DNA of 64,000 nucleotides from Blautia sp. MSJ-9 (GTDB lineage Bacteria > Bacillota > Clostridia > Lachnospirales > Lachnospiraceae), in NCBI RefSeq assembly GCF_018919065.1, contig NZ_JAHLQG010000003.1, positions 1-64,000 of the forward strand, given 5' to 3'. The translations under genes were made by a program, and so were the position numbers. Within the stretch, counting starts at the first letter, position 1, and every line of letters begins with the position of its first letter. Positions 35,957-43,842 of this stretch are shown here, piece after piece. The notes beneath the pieces are model-generated. The model was not told the DNA's origin, did not search any database, and worked only from the letters and a program-made list of their open reading frames with translations.

Positions 35957-36263
35957 AATTGTGTTCTCCCCTGCTTATTGTGATTATTCAAGTGTGCGTG
36001 ATATATGTACTTTCAAATCCATAGCAATTCCAGAAAATAATGTAATTGCCACAATCCTGTACTGCGGTTTTATCTGCCATTCTTACATATTTTCATAATC
36101 TGCCGCAAAATCCGGACAGCAAATTTGCATATATAATTTCATTATACGATCCTATTATTCATTGGTCAAATATTATCAGTAAAACTTATGACCATAAAAC
36201 TTATGACCAAATTGATAGCAAAAAAGCTTAAAATCAGAACATACAAAAAAGGTATTGAAAGTC

Positions 36264-36317
36264 AAAAGTCCCACGAATATATTACTTCTTACTGTAATAT
36301 ATTCATGGGACTTTTTT
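36264..36317 (-). terminator. Terminator after the small zinc-ribbon gene
   Basis: AAAAGTCCCACGAATATATTAC pairs (one mismatch) with the matching arm ending GGGACTTTTTT. On the minus strand it closes in a T-run right after 36325. The spacer 35957-36263 between it and the binding-protein gene holds no gene I can support. Confidence 0.8.
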
Positions 36318-36324
36318 ACTTGGG

Positions 36325-36594
36325 TCAGATCCAGTTATAATCTCCACCGGTTACTGCAAGACTCAGAAGTGCATCCATCTTTTCCACTTCTTCTTCGCCT
36401 TCAATCTTCTCGATCAGTTCTGCTGTATCCAATACATCCTCCAGGGATTCATCAGGGCCGATCTCATAATCAATTTCCGCTTCGCAGTCCGGACATGGGA
36501 TTTTTTTCATGGTCTGCATGGACAGAAAACGGTTGCCGCATTTTTTACATTCATAGTATCCGCACTCTTTGGTGCCGTCTGGTACATAGTACAT
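36325..36594 (-). CDS. Small zinc-ribbon protein
   Basis: This is an 89-residue acidic protein. Two Cys pairs, CKKCG (with an upstream C) and CPDCE, form a rubredoxin/zinc-ribbon knuckle at residues 11-38, followed by an acidic helical tail (EKIEGEEEVEKMDALL). No enzyme motif is visible. It may bind nucleic acid or act as a small adaptor; it cannot be assigned further. A weak GGAAAGG site precedes the ATG, and it has a strong terminator of its own. Confidence 0.7.
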   Translation of the reverse strand: MYYVPDGTKECGYYECKKCGNRFLSMQTMKKIPCPDCEAEIDYEIGPDESLEDVLDTAELIEKIEGEEEVEKMDALLSLAVTGGDYNWI

Positions 36595-36672
36595 AAGTTA
36601 AGTTCCTTTCCGATTGTCATCTGTTTAGCGAATATCTGCATGACTTTAATCTTTAAAATTTTCTCTTATCAT

Positions 36673-37134
36673 TTATTCCGCATGTTTTATAATTCCAATT
36701 CCAATAGGATACGGGCCTGTGTGAACTCCAATCGTTGCTCCAATCTGATAGATTCCGGTTTCTTCCCAGACTTCGCGGATTACAGAATCGTTAAATATTT
36801 CGTTCTTCTCCACATGTCCACCGGGGAAGGTTGTTCCAGTGTAGCTGTCGTTTACTTTGTCCAGTGCCAGGACATTTCCTGCATTGTCGCAGATCATGCA
36901 CATATTCATGAAGCAAGCCTGATCTATATAGTTTTCCCCTTTTTCATTAAATAATCTTTTAACCCGCTTGTTAACATTAGATCTTTTTGATTTGTAATGC
37001 TTCAAGACCTCTCCATAAGGAACCCATATTCCAGCTTCTGCAATTTTTTCTTTCTGTCTCAGTTTTAAATGGGAATATTTCTTATCTGTCTGTACTAAGC
37101 GTCCATCTGTTATTTCATGATTCTTTTGTGACAT
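36673..37134 (-). CDS. Chimeric ORF: unknown N-terminus, Nudix core, DegV-type C-terminus
   Basis: This is a 153-residue mosaic. Residues 1-~62 (KKYSHLKLRQKEKIAEAGIW... KHYKSKRSNVNKRVKR) resemble a basic helical protein. Residues ~70-128 are the first two thirds of a Nudix hydrolase with a correct box (GGHVEKNEIFNDSVIREVWE-ETGI). The last ~22 residues (GATIGVHTGPYPIGIGIIK) match the conserved end of DegV fatty-acid-binding proteins, not a Nudix fold. The gene starts two bases after the DMT transporter stop. A fusion by deletion is likely, and the Nudix domain lacks its last strands and helix, so activity is doubtful. Confidence 0.6.
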   Translation of the reverse strand: MSQKNHEITDGRLVQTDKKYSHLKLRQKEKIAEAGIWVPYGEVLKHYKSKRSNVNKRVKRLFNEKGENYIDQACFMNMCMICDNAGNVLALDKVNDSYTGTTFPGGHVEKNEIFNDSVIREVWEETGIYQIGATIGVHTGPYPIGIGIIKHAE

Positions 37135-37136
37135 TA

Positions 37137-38078
37137 TTAAATTTTCCTCTTATTTTCTTTGCAATTAACAATATAAATTCCCGCGCAAACCAGGAGCAGA
37201 GCTATCAGGCTTCCAATATTGAATGCCTGCTTCACCTCACCAAGTATCAGAGCAGACAGAATCACACTGCACAACGGATTGACAAATCCAAAGATTGCAA
37301 CTTTCGAAACATCATTCCATGCAAGCAGTACAGACCAAAGTGTATAGGCCACTGCAGAAACCATTGCCAGATAAAATATAATTGCCACACCTCCTACAGT
37401 AACATTTCCGAGATGTCCGCCCATTCCCACTCCGATCAGAGTCAGAACGATTCCTCCCATCGCAAACTGCGTTCCACTCAGCACTACTGGAGATACTTTT
37501 CTGGAAAATAGATTGATCAGGACCGTGGAAATTCCATAAGATAACTGCGCAATCAGAATAAATCCCTCACCAGTCAGCTTAAATCCCATATCCAGGGAAT
37601 TTCCCATCAGATTGATCACAACAACTCCGGCAAATCCCAGAACGCATCCTGCTATTTTTCTGCCTGTCATTCGTTCATTACGAAAGATCAGACAGGACAT
37701 CAGAATTGCGATAAAATTTCCAAGTCCAGTGATAATGCCGCCTTTTACTCCTGATGTATGTGCAACACCTATATAAAAGAAGAAATATTGTCCAACTGTC
37801 TGTGCCAGACATACTGGAACTGCATATTTCAGAATCTCTTTATCTGGGATCATCACTTTCTTTTCTCTGATTGATGCAAAGATCAGTACCAGGATTCCCG
37901 CCAGTGTAAAACGAACTCCCGCAAAGACAATCTGGCTTGCAGTATCTGCGGAATCTACCTGCATCAGGCGATAGCCTGTTTTAATTAGCGGAATTGCGCT
38001 ACCCCATAGGATACAGCAAATACATGCAAGGAGTGCTACGATTCCGGTTTTTGTTAATGTGTTTTGTTTTTGTGTCAT
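37137..38078 (-). CDS. DMT-superfamily (EamA) transporter
   Basis: This is a ~313-residue membrane protein with ten predicted helices in two EamA repeats; the first begins IVALLACICCILWGSAIPLIK, the second YGISTVLINLFSRKVSPVVLSG. The family exports amino acids or metabolites. The frame opens at 38099, but the ATG at codon 8 (38076-38078) has an AGAGAG site and is preferred. It may be co-transcribed with the chimeric Nudix ORF. The substrate is unknown. Confidence 0.87.
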   Translation of the reverse strand: MTQKQNTLTKTGIVALLACICCILWGSAIPLIKTGYRLMQVDSADTASQIVFAGVRFTLAGILVLIFASIREKKVMIPDKEILKYAVPVCLAQTVGQYFFFYIGVAHTSGVKGGIITGLGNFIAILMSCLIFRNERMTGRKIAGCVLGFAGVVVINLMGNSLDMGFKLTGEGFILIAQLSYGISTVLINLFSRKVSPVVLSGTQFAMGGIVLTLIGVGMGGHLGNVTVGGVAIIFYLAMVSAVAYTLWSVLLAWNDVSKVAIFGFVNPLCSVILSALILGEVKQAFNIGSLIALLLVCAGIYIVNCKENKRKI

Positions 38079-38254
38079 TTTTGTTTTCTCTCTTTTCATT
38101 TGTTTTTCACTTTTTCTATTGTATCATAGATTTTTGACCCGTTGTTAATGATTTTTGGAACTCCCTGCTTTACCACTTACTCATCCTGCTACAAGCCAAT
38201 CCCTATCTATTACTTTTCACAATTAATGCAGAAAACTTATTGATTTATTTGAAT

Positions 38255-38306
38255 TAAAAAGCAGAAATGCTCTCCACGAATAAACTCGCTTCAAACATTT
38301 CTGCTT
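38255..38306 (-). terminator. Terminator of the sulfur operon
   Basis: AAGCAGAAATG (38259-38269) pairs with CATTTCTGCTT (38296-38306). On the minus strand the hairpin ends in TTTTTAATT. It lies 22 bases after the JAMM gene and marks the end of the 38-48 kb cluster. Confidence 0.8.
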
Positions 38307-38328
38307 CTGTAATCCAATCTGTAAATCT

Positions 38329-38760
38329 TTAAAAATAATATTCCTCAGAATAAATCCTCAGATCCTCTTTCGTCCATTCTCCGTTTTCGATATGAAAACT
38401 GTTCAACACCGGATAGTCTGCCATCAGTGACAGGATCAGGTAACTTGCTTTTGAGTCAAAGGCAAGACGAATATCTTCCACGGACGGGCGGGATGGAGAC
38501 AACGGATGGGAATGCCAGTTTCCCAGCGGTTTCAGACCATTGGCACGCATATCTTTGATCGCATTCATCTGATCTCTTGGGTCCAAAGTAAAGTGGTCTT
38601 CGGCATGATCTTTATTTTCCAGGAAATATACTTTTTTGATTTCTCTTCCCTCTTCGGTCTCTGCACCGGCCAGAAGTCCACAGGCTTCTTCCGGAAGATG
38701 TTCTTTTGCATAATTAACTATCTCATCATAAAGATGATCTCTCATTCTTATTATCGCCAT
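38329..38760 (-). CDS. hcyD: JAMM (MPN+) metallopeptidase, sulfur-carrier processing
   Basis: This is a ~143-residue zinc peptidase of the M67 Mec+/QbsD type. The upstream Glu is in LPEEACGLLAG, and the JAMM signature is WHSHPLSPSRPSVEDI (HxH...S...D). The start at 38758-38760 (MAIIRMRDHL) follows AGGAGAG; the longer frame does not have a site. Bacterial members cut residues after the Gly-Gly of ThiS/MoaD-like carriers: QbsD trims QbsE, Mec+ releases cysteine from CysO, HcyD trims HcyS. The adjacent carrier here ends Gly-Gly-Gly-Cys, a fitting substrate. It is the last gene of the cluster. The symbol is by analogy to Wolinella. Confidence 0.85.
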   Translation of the reverse strand: MAIIRMRDHLYDEIVNYAKEHLPEEACGLLAGAETEEGREIKKVYFLENKDHAEDHFTLDPRDQMNAIKDMRANGLKPLGNWHSHPLSPSRPSVEDIRLAFDSKASYLILSLMADYPVLNSFHIENGEWTKEDLRIYSEEYYF

Positions 38761-38857
38761 ATTTCTCTCCTGTTTATGCCTGGTTCTTAACCGAGTCAAG
38801 TAAGTCCCCTGTTTCAATTACAAAAAATGATAAGTAGTAGGTTGGAACTTGATCTAT

Positions 38858-39694
38858 TTACTGTTCATCTCTTGTCGCAAAACGACCTGCAGTCTCCTCA
38901 CAGACTTCCTGCTCGTAATCGATTGGCTCCAGGATTGTCGGATGATCTCCACATACCGCACAGTTATGAGTATCCTTCGGCAGTTTAATCTTGCGAAATT
39001 CCATTGTCAGTGCATCATAAGTCAGAAGATATCCTGTCAGAAGATCGCCTACACCGATCAGATATTTGATTGCTTCCATCGCCTGTAAAGAACCAATCAC
39101 ACCACCCATTGCTCCGATAACACCAGCCTGTTTACAGGTAGGTACTGCGTCCTTTGGCGGCGGATTCTTGAATACACAGCGATAACATGGTCCTTCTCCA
39201 GGTACATAAGTCATCAGCTGACCTTTGAAACGAATGATACCTGCATGAGAAAATGGTTTCTTCTCCAATACGCACGCATCATTGATCAGGAATTTCGCCG
39301 GAAAGTTATCTGTTCCGTCAATGATAAAGTCATAATCACGGATCAGTTCACGAATATTAGACGCATCCACGAACATACGGTAAGTCTTTACTTCTACATC
39401 CGGATTCATGGCATTCATGGTTTCTTTTGCTGATTTTACTTTTGCTTTTCCGATATCTGCAGTGCTGTGGATAATCTGTCTCTGCAGGTTGGAAAGATCC
39501 ACCTCATCTGCATCCACGATACCAATGGTTCCTACGCCTGCTGCTGCCAGATACATAGCTGCAGGTGCACCAAGACCACCGGCTCCGATGATCAGCACTT
39601 TGCCTTTCATGAGCTTCTTCTGTCCCTTTGCTCCCACTTCTTTCAGAATAATGTGGCGGGAATAACGCTCAATCTGTTCATCTGTCATTGCCAT
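38858..39694 (-). CDS. hcyF: ThiF/MoeB-family adenylyltransferase activating the sulfur carrier
   Basis: This is a 278-residue E1-like enzyme. The nucleotide loop GAGGLGAP lies at residues ~38-45, followed by the Arg/Asp set DADEVDLSNLQRQIIH, Asp in DGTDNFPAKFLIND, and zinc Cys pairs CYRC and CAVC. PTCKQAGVIGA holds the probable catalytic or sulfur-handling Cys. It adenylates the carrier C-terminus so that sulfide can form the thiocarboxylate. It starts immediately after the carrier stop codon (TAAATG), so translation is coupled. No rhodanese domain is present, in line with sulfide, rather than a persulfide, as donor. Confidence 0.88.
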   Translation of the reverse strand: MAMTDEQIERYSRHIILKEVGAKGQKKLMKGKVLIIGAGGLGAPAAMYLAAAGVGTIGIVDADEVDLSNLQRQIIHSTADIGKAKVKSAKETMNAMNPDVEVKTYRMFVDASNIRELIRDYDFIIDGTDNFPAKFLINDACVLEKKPFSHAGIIRFKGQLMTYVPGEGPCYRCVFKNPPPKDAVPTCKQAGVIGAMGGVIGSLQAMEAIKYLIGVGDLLTGYLLTYDALTMEFRKIKLPKDTHNCAVCGDHPTILEPIDYEQEVCEETAGRFATRDEQ

Positions 39695-39901
39695 TTAGCA
39701 TCCACCTCCCATGAAATACAGGAATTCTACATTGTCTCCCTTTTTCAGTACAGTAGACTCTTTGTCCTCTGTTGCAACAAATTCGTCATTAATAGAAACG
39801 GTTACATACTCCGGTGTCTCTACATTTTCCTGCTCGATCAATTCCGGCAGTGTCAGTCCGTCTTTTACTTCTTTTTTCTCTCCTGCTACTGTGATAACCA
39901 T
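39695..39901 (-). CDS. hcyS: ThiS/MoaD-like sulfur carrier with encoded Cys tail
   Basis: This is a 68-residue beta-grasp protein (VITVAGEKKEVKDGLTLPEL... KKGDNVEFLYFMGGGC). The fold and the hydrophobic pattern fit ThiS/MoaD/CysO, but the chain ends Gly65-Gly66-Gly67-Cys68 where mature carriers end in Gly-Gly. The extra residue must be removed before adenylation, and a JAMM peptidase is encoded two genes on. Thiazole-pathway partners (thiG, thiH) are absent nearby, arguing against ThiS proper. A good AGGAG site precedes the ATG. In the pathway it would carry sulfur as a thiocarboxylate to MetY. Confidence 0.85.
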   Translation of the reverse strand: MVITVAGEKKEVKDGLTLPELIEQENVETPEYVTVSINDEFVATEDKESTVLKKGDNVEFLYFMGGGC

Positions 39902-39931
39902 ATCTTTTCTCCTTTATGTCTGCTTATCTTC

Positions 39932-40249
39932 TTAAAGCTGTTCTTCAATCCAGCTGTTTAATTCTGCCTGTTTCAGCGCTCCTGTTTTCCGGTCTTTCGC
40001 CTGTCCATTCTGGAAAAAGATCAGCGTCGGATTTGCCTGCACTTCATACTGCTCTGCCAGTTCCGCATCAAAGTTTGTATTTACTTTATAGACTTTGATC
40101 TTATCTTCATAATCATCTTCCGCATTTCCGAGAACCGGCGCCAGTTTTTTGCATACCACACAGGAATCAGAATAAAAATCTACCAGAACCGGAAGCGCTT
40201 CTTTTAATACTTTTTCTTCAAAATCTGCTTTGCTTACCCGTGCTGCCAT
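39932..40249 (-). CDS. trxA: Thioredoxin
   Basis: This is a 105-residue cytosolic thioredoxin. The active site is FYSDSCVVCKKLAP (CVVC, not CGPC), the cis-Pro is in QANPTLIFF, and the fold length is normal. The ATG overlaps the stop of the TusA-like gene by one base, so the two are coupled. Within the sulfur operon it could reduce the sulfite reductase system, a sulfonate-releasing step, or persulfides. The CVVC site suggests a redox potential different from the housekeeping protein. Confidence 0.88.
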   Translation of the reverse strand: MAARVSKADFEEKVLKEALPVLVDFYSDSCVVCKKLAPVLGNAEDDYEDKIKVYKVNTNFDAELAEQYEVQANPTLIFFQNGQAKDRKTGALKQAELNSWIEEQL

Positions 40250-40500
40250 TATTCTTCCACCTTTCTTACATACATGGTGTAAGTGCCATCTTCATTATCG
40301 ACTAATTTCAGTACTTTATGTCCCTCTTCCTTCATGCTGCGCGGTACATTCTGCACCGGTTCTCCATCATTCATGCGGACAGCAAGGATTTCTCCATCTT
40401 CCAGTTCTTCAATTGCTACTTTTGCCTTTACAAAAGTCAGCGGGCATACTTTATCAGTAATATCAACCTCATCGGTCACTTCAAAATCTAATTCAGCCAT
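40249..40500 (-). CDS. TusA-family sulfur-transfer protein
   Basis: This is an 83-residue protein with the SirA/TusA alpha-beta fold (DITDKVCPLTFVKAKVAIEELEDGEILAVRMNDGEPVQNV). The single conserved Cys lies in CPLT (CPxP in TusA). Such proteins hold sulfur as a persulfide and pass it between enzymes. It is placed between the sulfite reductase and the thioredoxin, so it likely takes part in delivering reduced sulfur to the carrier. It lies 12 bases downstream of sir. Confidence 0.85.
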   Translation of the reverse strand: MAELDFEVTDEVDITDKVCPLTFVKAKVAIEELEDGEILAVRMNDGEPVQNVPRSMKEEGHKVLKLVDNEDGTYTMYVRKVEE

Positions 40501-40512
40501 CGTTTTCTCCTT

Positions 40513-41382
40513 TCAGTGTCCCTCATACGCATCTTTCAGCTGTTTGCGGAAATCTTCCTCTCCCACACGCTGCAAGGTCTTGCGGAAACGTTCGCTTGGA
40601 TTTGCATTTTTCTCAAAGAAAGTAATTGCTGCATCTGTTACACGGAACAAAGTTTCCTTATCCGGGATCAGAGGAAGCAATTCTTCTCCTTTATAGATGT
40701 TATTTCCAAAAGTTCCTCCAAAGGATACGATATATCCCGGAGTTCCTTCCCATGCATCCACCGGACAGCTCTTTACACAGCGGCCGCAGTGATTACATTT
40801 CTGGGTGTCCAGTTCTACTTTACCGTCCACCATCTTCAGTGCGTCCTGTCGACAGGCTTTTACACATACGCCACAGGAAATGCAGTCGTCTTCTTTATAT
40901 TCGATGTTCATACTGCCCTTGATCCCGACATCATTTTCTTCTGCTTTCAGACAGTTATTCTGACATCCGGTAACACCGAACTTGAATTTGTGAGGAAGCT
41001 CACGTCCGAAATATCTGGCATCCAGTTCTTTTGCAAGTGTGTAAGTATCGATGCATCCACTCGGACAGACTTCTGATCCCTGACAGGCCGTGATAGTACG
41101 GACACGAGGACCGCATACACCAGTTCCAACGCCGCCTTTTGCCAGTGCCTCTTTAACTTCTGCCAGTTCTTCCACTTTGATAAACGGAATCTCTATTCCC
41201 TGACGGGATGTCATATGTACATAACCACGACCGTATTTTTCTGCTACTTCTGCTACAGCTTTGATATTTTCAGCAGTCAGATTACCGCCGATCACTGCCA
41301 ATCGCAAGGAGCCATAACCTTTCTGTTTCTGTCTCATATAGCCGCCCTTTTTTAAGGCTGCATAATCTACTTTCTGTGCCAT
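40513..41382 (-). CDS. Siroheme-type sulfite reductase with two [4Fe-4S] ferredoxin motifs
   Basis: This is a ~289-residue protein. The nitrite/sulfite reductase ferredoxin-like half domain (MRQKQKGYGSLRLAVIGGNL) is followed by siroheme/[4Fe-4S] ligands CQGSEVC and CQNNC (~residues 100-150), then two CxxCxxC ferredoxin motifs (CISCGVCVKAC, CNHCGRCVKSCP). This compact form is like AsrC or small assimilatory Sir of anaerobes that reduce sulfite to sulfide. The start at 41380-41382 has AAAGGAGAG at good spacing. It follows metY across a 3 x 41-base tandem repeat. Nitrite reduction is possible for the fold, but the context strongly favours sulfite. Confidence 0.85.
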   Translation of the reverse strand: MAQKVDYAALKKGGYMRQKQKGYGSLRLAVIGGNLTAENIKAVAEVAEKYGRGYVHMTSRQGIEIPFIKVEELAEVKEALAKGGVGTGVCGPRVRTITACQGSEVCPSGCIDTYTLAKELDARYFGRELPHKFKFGVTGCQNNCLKAEENDVGIKGSMNIEYKEDDCISCGVCVKACRQDALKMVDGKVELDTQKCNHCGRCVKSCPVDAWEGTPGYIVSFGGTFGNNIYKGEELLPLIPDKETLFRVTDAAITFFEKNANPSERFRKTLQRVGEEDFRKQLKDAYEGH

Positions 41383-41397
41383 TTTTTCTCTCTCCTT

Positions 41398-41520
41398 TGT
41401 ATCATACCTCTCAGTTTTTTTCAATCGTCTGAGTGAAATGTATCATAACGCTTAGATTTTTTCAATCGCCTGAGCGAAATGTATCATAACTCCCAGATTT
41501 TTTCAATTGCCTGAGCGAAA
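41398..41520 (-). repeat. Three 41-base tandem repeats across the metY stop codon
   Basis: Units at 41398-41438, 41439-41479 and 41480-41520 are each 41 bases and start TGTATCAT on the plus strand. The last unit holds the final codons of metY; the other two lie in the gap to sir and keep remnants of the same coding sequence. Units 1 and 2 (coding and middle) are more alike than the one nearest sir. Confidence 0.9.
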
Positions 41521-42719
41521 TCTGCTTTCAGATCTTCAATATCTTCGATTCCCACACTCACACGGATCAAGTCTTCAAAAACACCAGCATCTTCTTTTTC
41601 TTTCTCTGAACTGTGAAGACTGATCGTTGATCCCGGATGGATCACCAGTGTCTTCGTATCTCCGATATTTGAAAGTGTATACGGAATTTTCAGTGCATCA
41701 ATCAATGCAAATGCTTTTTCTTTACTTCCCACCCGGAGAGTCAGGATTGCTCCATATCCTCTGGTAAATTGCTTCTCTGCGATTTCATTCCAATTGCTGC
41801 TTTTCAATCCCGGATAATTAACGGTAATAGATGAGTAAGTATTCTCCAGCCACTGTGCCAGCGCCAGCGCATTATCACACTGTCGCTCCATTCGCAATCC
41901 CAGAGTTTCCATACCGATCAGATTTAAGTAAGCATTCATCGGTGCCAGACATGCTCCGGTGTCTCTGAAGAGACTGTTTCGCAGTCTTGCGATATATGCA
42001 AGTGAGCCAAACTTTTTGTAAGCTGCAATTTGCGGATACATCTCAGGATCCCATTTGAATTTTCCGCTGTAGGTCAGGATACCACTGATGGAATTACTAC
42101 TTCCATTGATATATTTGGAAGAAGAATTGACCACAATATCTGCACCGTGTTTAATTCCCTGAAAAAGATAAGCCGTTGCTGTGGTATTATCCAGGATCAA
42201 CGGAATCTTATGTTCATGAGCAATCTGTGCCAATCGCTCCACATCTGTTACGTCTAAACAGGGATTTCCAATCGTCTCTGCAAAAATCAGGCGCGTATGC
42301 TCATTAATTGCTTCCTCGATTGCCTCCCAGTCATTGTTCTTTACATACCGTGTTGTAATCCCGAACTCTTCAATATCACGGAACAGATCAATGGATCCTC
42401 CGTAAAGGCTTGCGGAAGATACGATCTCATCTCCGCTTCGCACGATATTTAAAATAGCATTCATAATAGCCGCCATACCGGAAGCACAGGCGATAGAAGC
42501 CATGCCACCCTCCAGTTTTGTGATCCTGTTTTCAAATGCAGCTACTGTTGGATTCCCTACACGGGTGTAACAGAATCCCGGCGCTTTATTTTCAAATATT
42601 TTTTCCAGATCTGCGGCGGTATCCTGTTCAAACGCACTGCTTTGATAGATCGGGGTAAGAGTTGCTCCCTTTGCTTCCCGATCCACTCCTGCATGGAGGA
42701 GGTCTGTATTAAAACTCAT
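41484..42719 (-). CDS. metY: O-acetylhomoserine sulfhydrylase
   Basis: This is a 411-residue PLP enzyme of the Cys/Met metabolism family. The N-terminal phosphate-binding part includes YTRVGNPTVAAFENRI and ASGMAAIMNAI, and the PLP lysine is in VVNSSSKYINGSSNSISG. It makes homocysteine from O-acetylhomoserine and sulfide or, in the carrier-dependent route, from the carrier thiocarboxylate. It starts a second block of the sulfur cluster, 210 bases after trxB, so it may have its own promoter. Its tail is triplicated as a tandem DNA repeat. Cystathionine-type lyases share the fold, but the N-terminal sequence and length favour MetY. Confidence 0.9.
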   Translation of the reverse strand: MSFNTDLLHAGVDREAKGATLTPIYQSSAFEQDTAADLEKIFENKAPGFCYTRVGNPTVAAFENRITKLEGGMASIACASGMAAIMNAILNIVRSGDEIVSSASLYGGSIDLFRDIEEFGITTRYVKNNDWEAIEEAINEHTRLIFAETIGNPCLDVTDVERLAQIAHEHKIPLILDNTTATAYLFQGIKHGADIVVNSSSKYINGSSNSISGILTYSGKFKWDPEMYPQIAAYKKFGSLAYIARLRNSLFRDTGACLAPMNAYLNLIGMETLGLRMERQCDNALALAQWLENTYSSITVNYPGLKSSNWNEIAEKQFTRGYGAILTLRVGSKEKAFALIDALKIPYTLSNIGDTKTLVIHPGSTISLHSSEKEKEDAGVFEDLIRVSVGIEDIEDLKADFAQAIEKIWEL

Positions 42720-42838
42720 ACTCTTTTTTCCTCTCTCAGTAACGTGTCTTTTCGGATCATTCCCGCAGATCGTTACTTTCCTGTTTTGTCTTTGATCTGT
42801 AACTGCTTATTCTCTTTACAGTTACGAACCAGAATCAA

Positions 42839-42905
42839 TTAGCTGGCAGATATTTGTAATCCACTTCGCTATTTGATCTGGTTAAATTACCTGCTGTAAT
42901 TGTAA
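42839..42905 (-). repeat. Diverged copy of the 5'-leader repeat upstream of metY
   Basis: On the minus strand CAAATAGCGAAGTGGATTAC followed by AAATATCTGC lines up with CAAATAGCGGAGCGGATGAT...ATCCGC of the copy at 22043. The right half is not conserved. It lies 120-190 bases ahead of metY. I found no S-box or T-box motif in the 42720-42929 gap. Confidence 0.4.
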
Positions 42906-42929
42906 TAATATTTTCGTTCAACTATAACT

Positions 42930-43829
42930 TTATTTCAGGTATTCCACCACTGCAGTTGCTGCATTGGCACCGTCCGAAACTGCGGTTACTACCTGGCGAA
43001 GTTTCTTGGTTCGTGCATCTCCTGCCACATACAGACCTGCCAGACTGGTTTCTCCTGTTTCCTCTGCTTTCACATAACCTGCTGCATCCAGTATCACAAG
43101 TTCTTTCACCAGATTTGTCTGCGGTACTGATCCGTAAGCTACGAATACACCATCCACTGCTATCGCAGTTCCGTCTTCCAGAACCACTCCGTTTACTTTC
43201 TCTGCTCCGGTAATTTCTTTTACCTGATGTTCCAGTACAAACGTAACATTTTCTTTTTTTCTCAGTTTTTCCACTGTTGTGGCTGCACCGCGGAATTCTT
43301 TTCTTCTGTGGATCACATATACCTGTTCTGCCAGATCTGCCAGATAAACAGCATCATCAAGTGCTGTATCTCCGCCGCCAAGAACAGCGACTTTTTTACC
43401 CCTGTAAAAAGATCCGTCACAGATTGCACAATAGGAAACGCCCTTTCCTGAATATTCCTGTTCTCCCGGAATATTCGCTCTTCGCGGTGTCGCCCCTGCT
43501 GCATAGATTACAGTTTTGGTTTCTACTGACGATCCGTCTTCAAATATAATTGTAAAAACTGCAGAGTCTTCTTTTTTTATCTCTGTTACTTCCTGCTCCA
43601 GAAAAGATACTCCAAATTTTACTGCATGTTCCCGGAACTGTTCTCCCAGATCATATCCACTGATCCCCGGCAGTCCCAGGTAGTTGTCTACCTGGCCGCT
43701 CTCCGCAATCTGTCCGGTTCCCTCATATTCTTTTTCTATCACTACGGCTGACAGATTTGCCCGTTTTGCATAGATGGCTGCGCTTAAACCTGCCGGACCG
43801 CTGCCGATGATACCTACGTCATATGTCAT
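42930..43829 (-). CDS. trxB: Thioredoxin reductase-like flavoprotein
   Basis: This is a 299-residue FAD/NAD(P)H oxidoreductase. FAD site GIIGSGPAGLSAAIYA is at residues 6-21, redox site CAICDG is at ~133, the NAD(P)H site is VLGGGDTALDDAVYL, and the C-terminal FAD motif is GLYVAGDAR. It would recycle the two thioredoxins in the cluster. It lies 14 bases downstream of the arylsulfotransferase-like gene, so it is the last gene of the first block. Confidence 0.9.
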   Translation of the reverse strand: MTYDVGIIGSGPAGLSAAIYAKRANLSAVVIEKEYEGTGQIAESGQVDNYLGLPGISGYDLGEQFREHAVKFGVSFLEQEVTEIKKEDSAVFTIIFEDGSSVETKTVIYAAGATPRRANIPGEQEYSGKGVSYCAICDGSFYRGKKVAVLGGGDTALDDAVYLADLAEQVYVIHRRKEFRGAATTVEKLRKKENVTFVLEHQVKEITGAEKVNGVVLEDGTAIAVDGVFVAYGSVPQTNLVKELVILDAAGYVKAEETGETSLAGLYVAGDARTKKLRQVVTAVSDGANAATAVVEYLK

Positions 43830-43842
43830 ATCTTTCGTTCCC

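Noticed and set aside
39695..39901. ThiS for thiazole synthesis or MoaD for molybdopterin
   Set aside because: No thiG/thiH or moa genes are nearby, and the chain does not end in Gly-Gly; the MetY/Sir/JAMM neighbourhood fits the homocysteine route better.
42720..42929. SAM riboswitch or T-box leader upstream of metY
   Set aside because: No S-box core, T-box sequence or terminator/antiterminator pair was found in the gap; only a diverged dispersed repeat.
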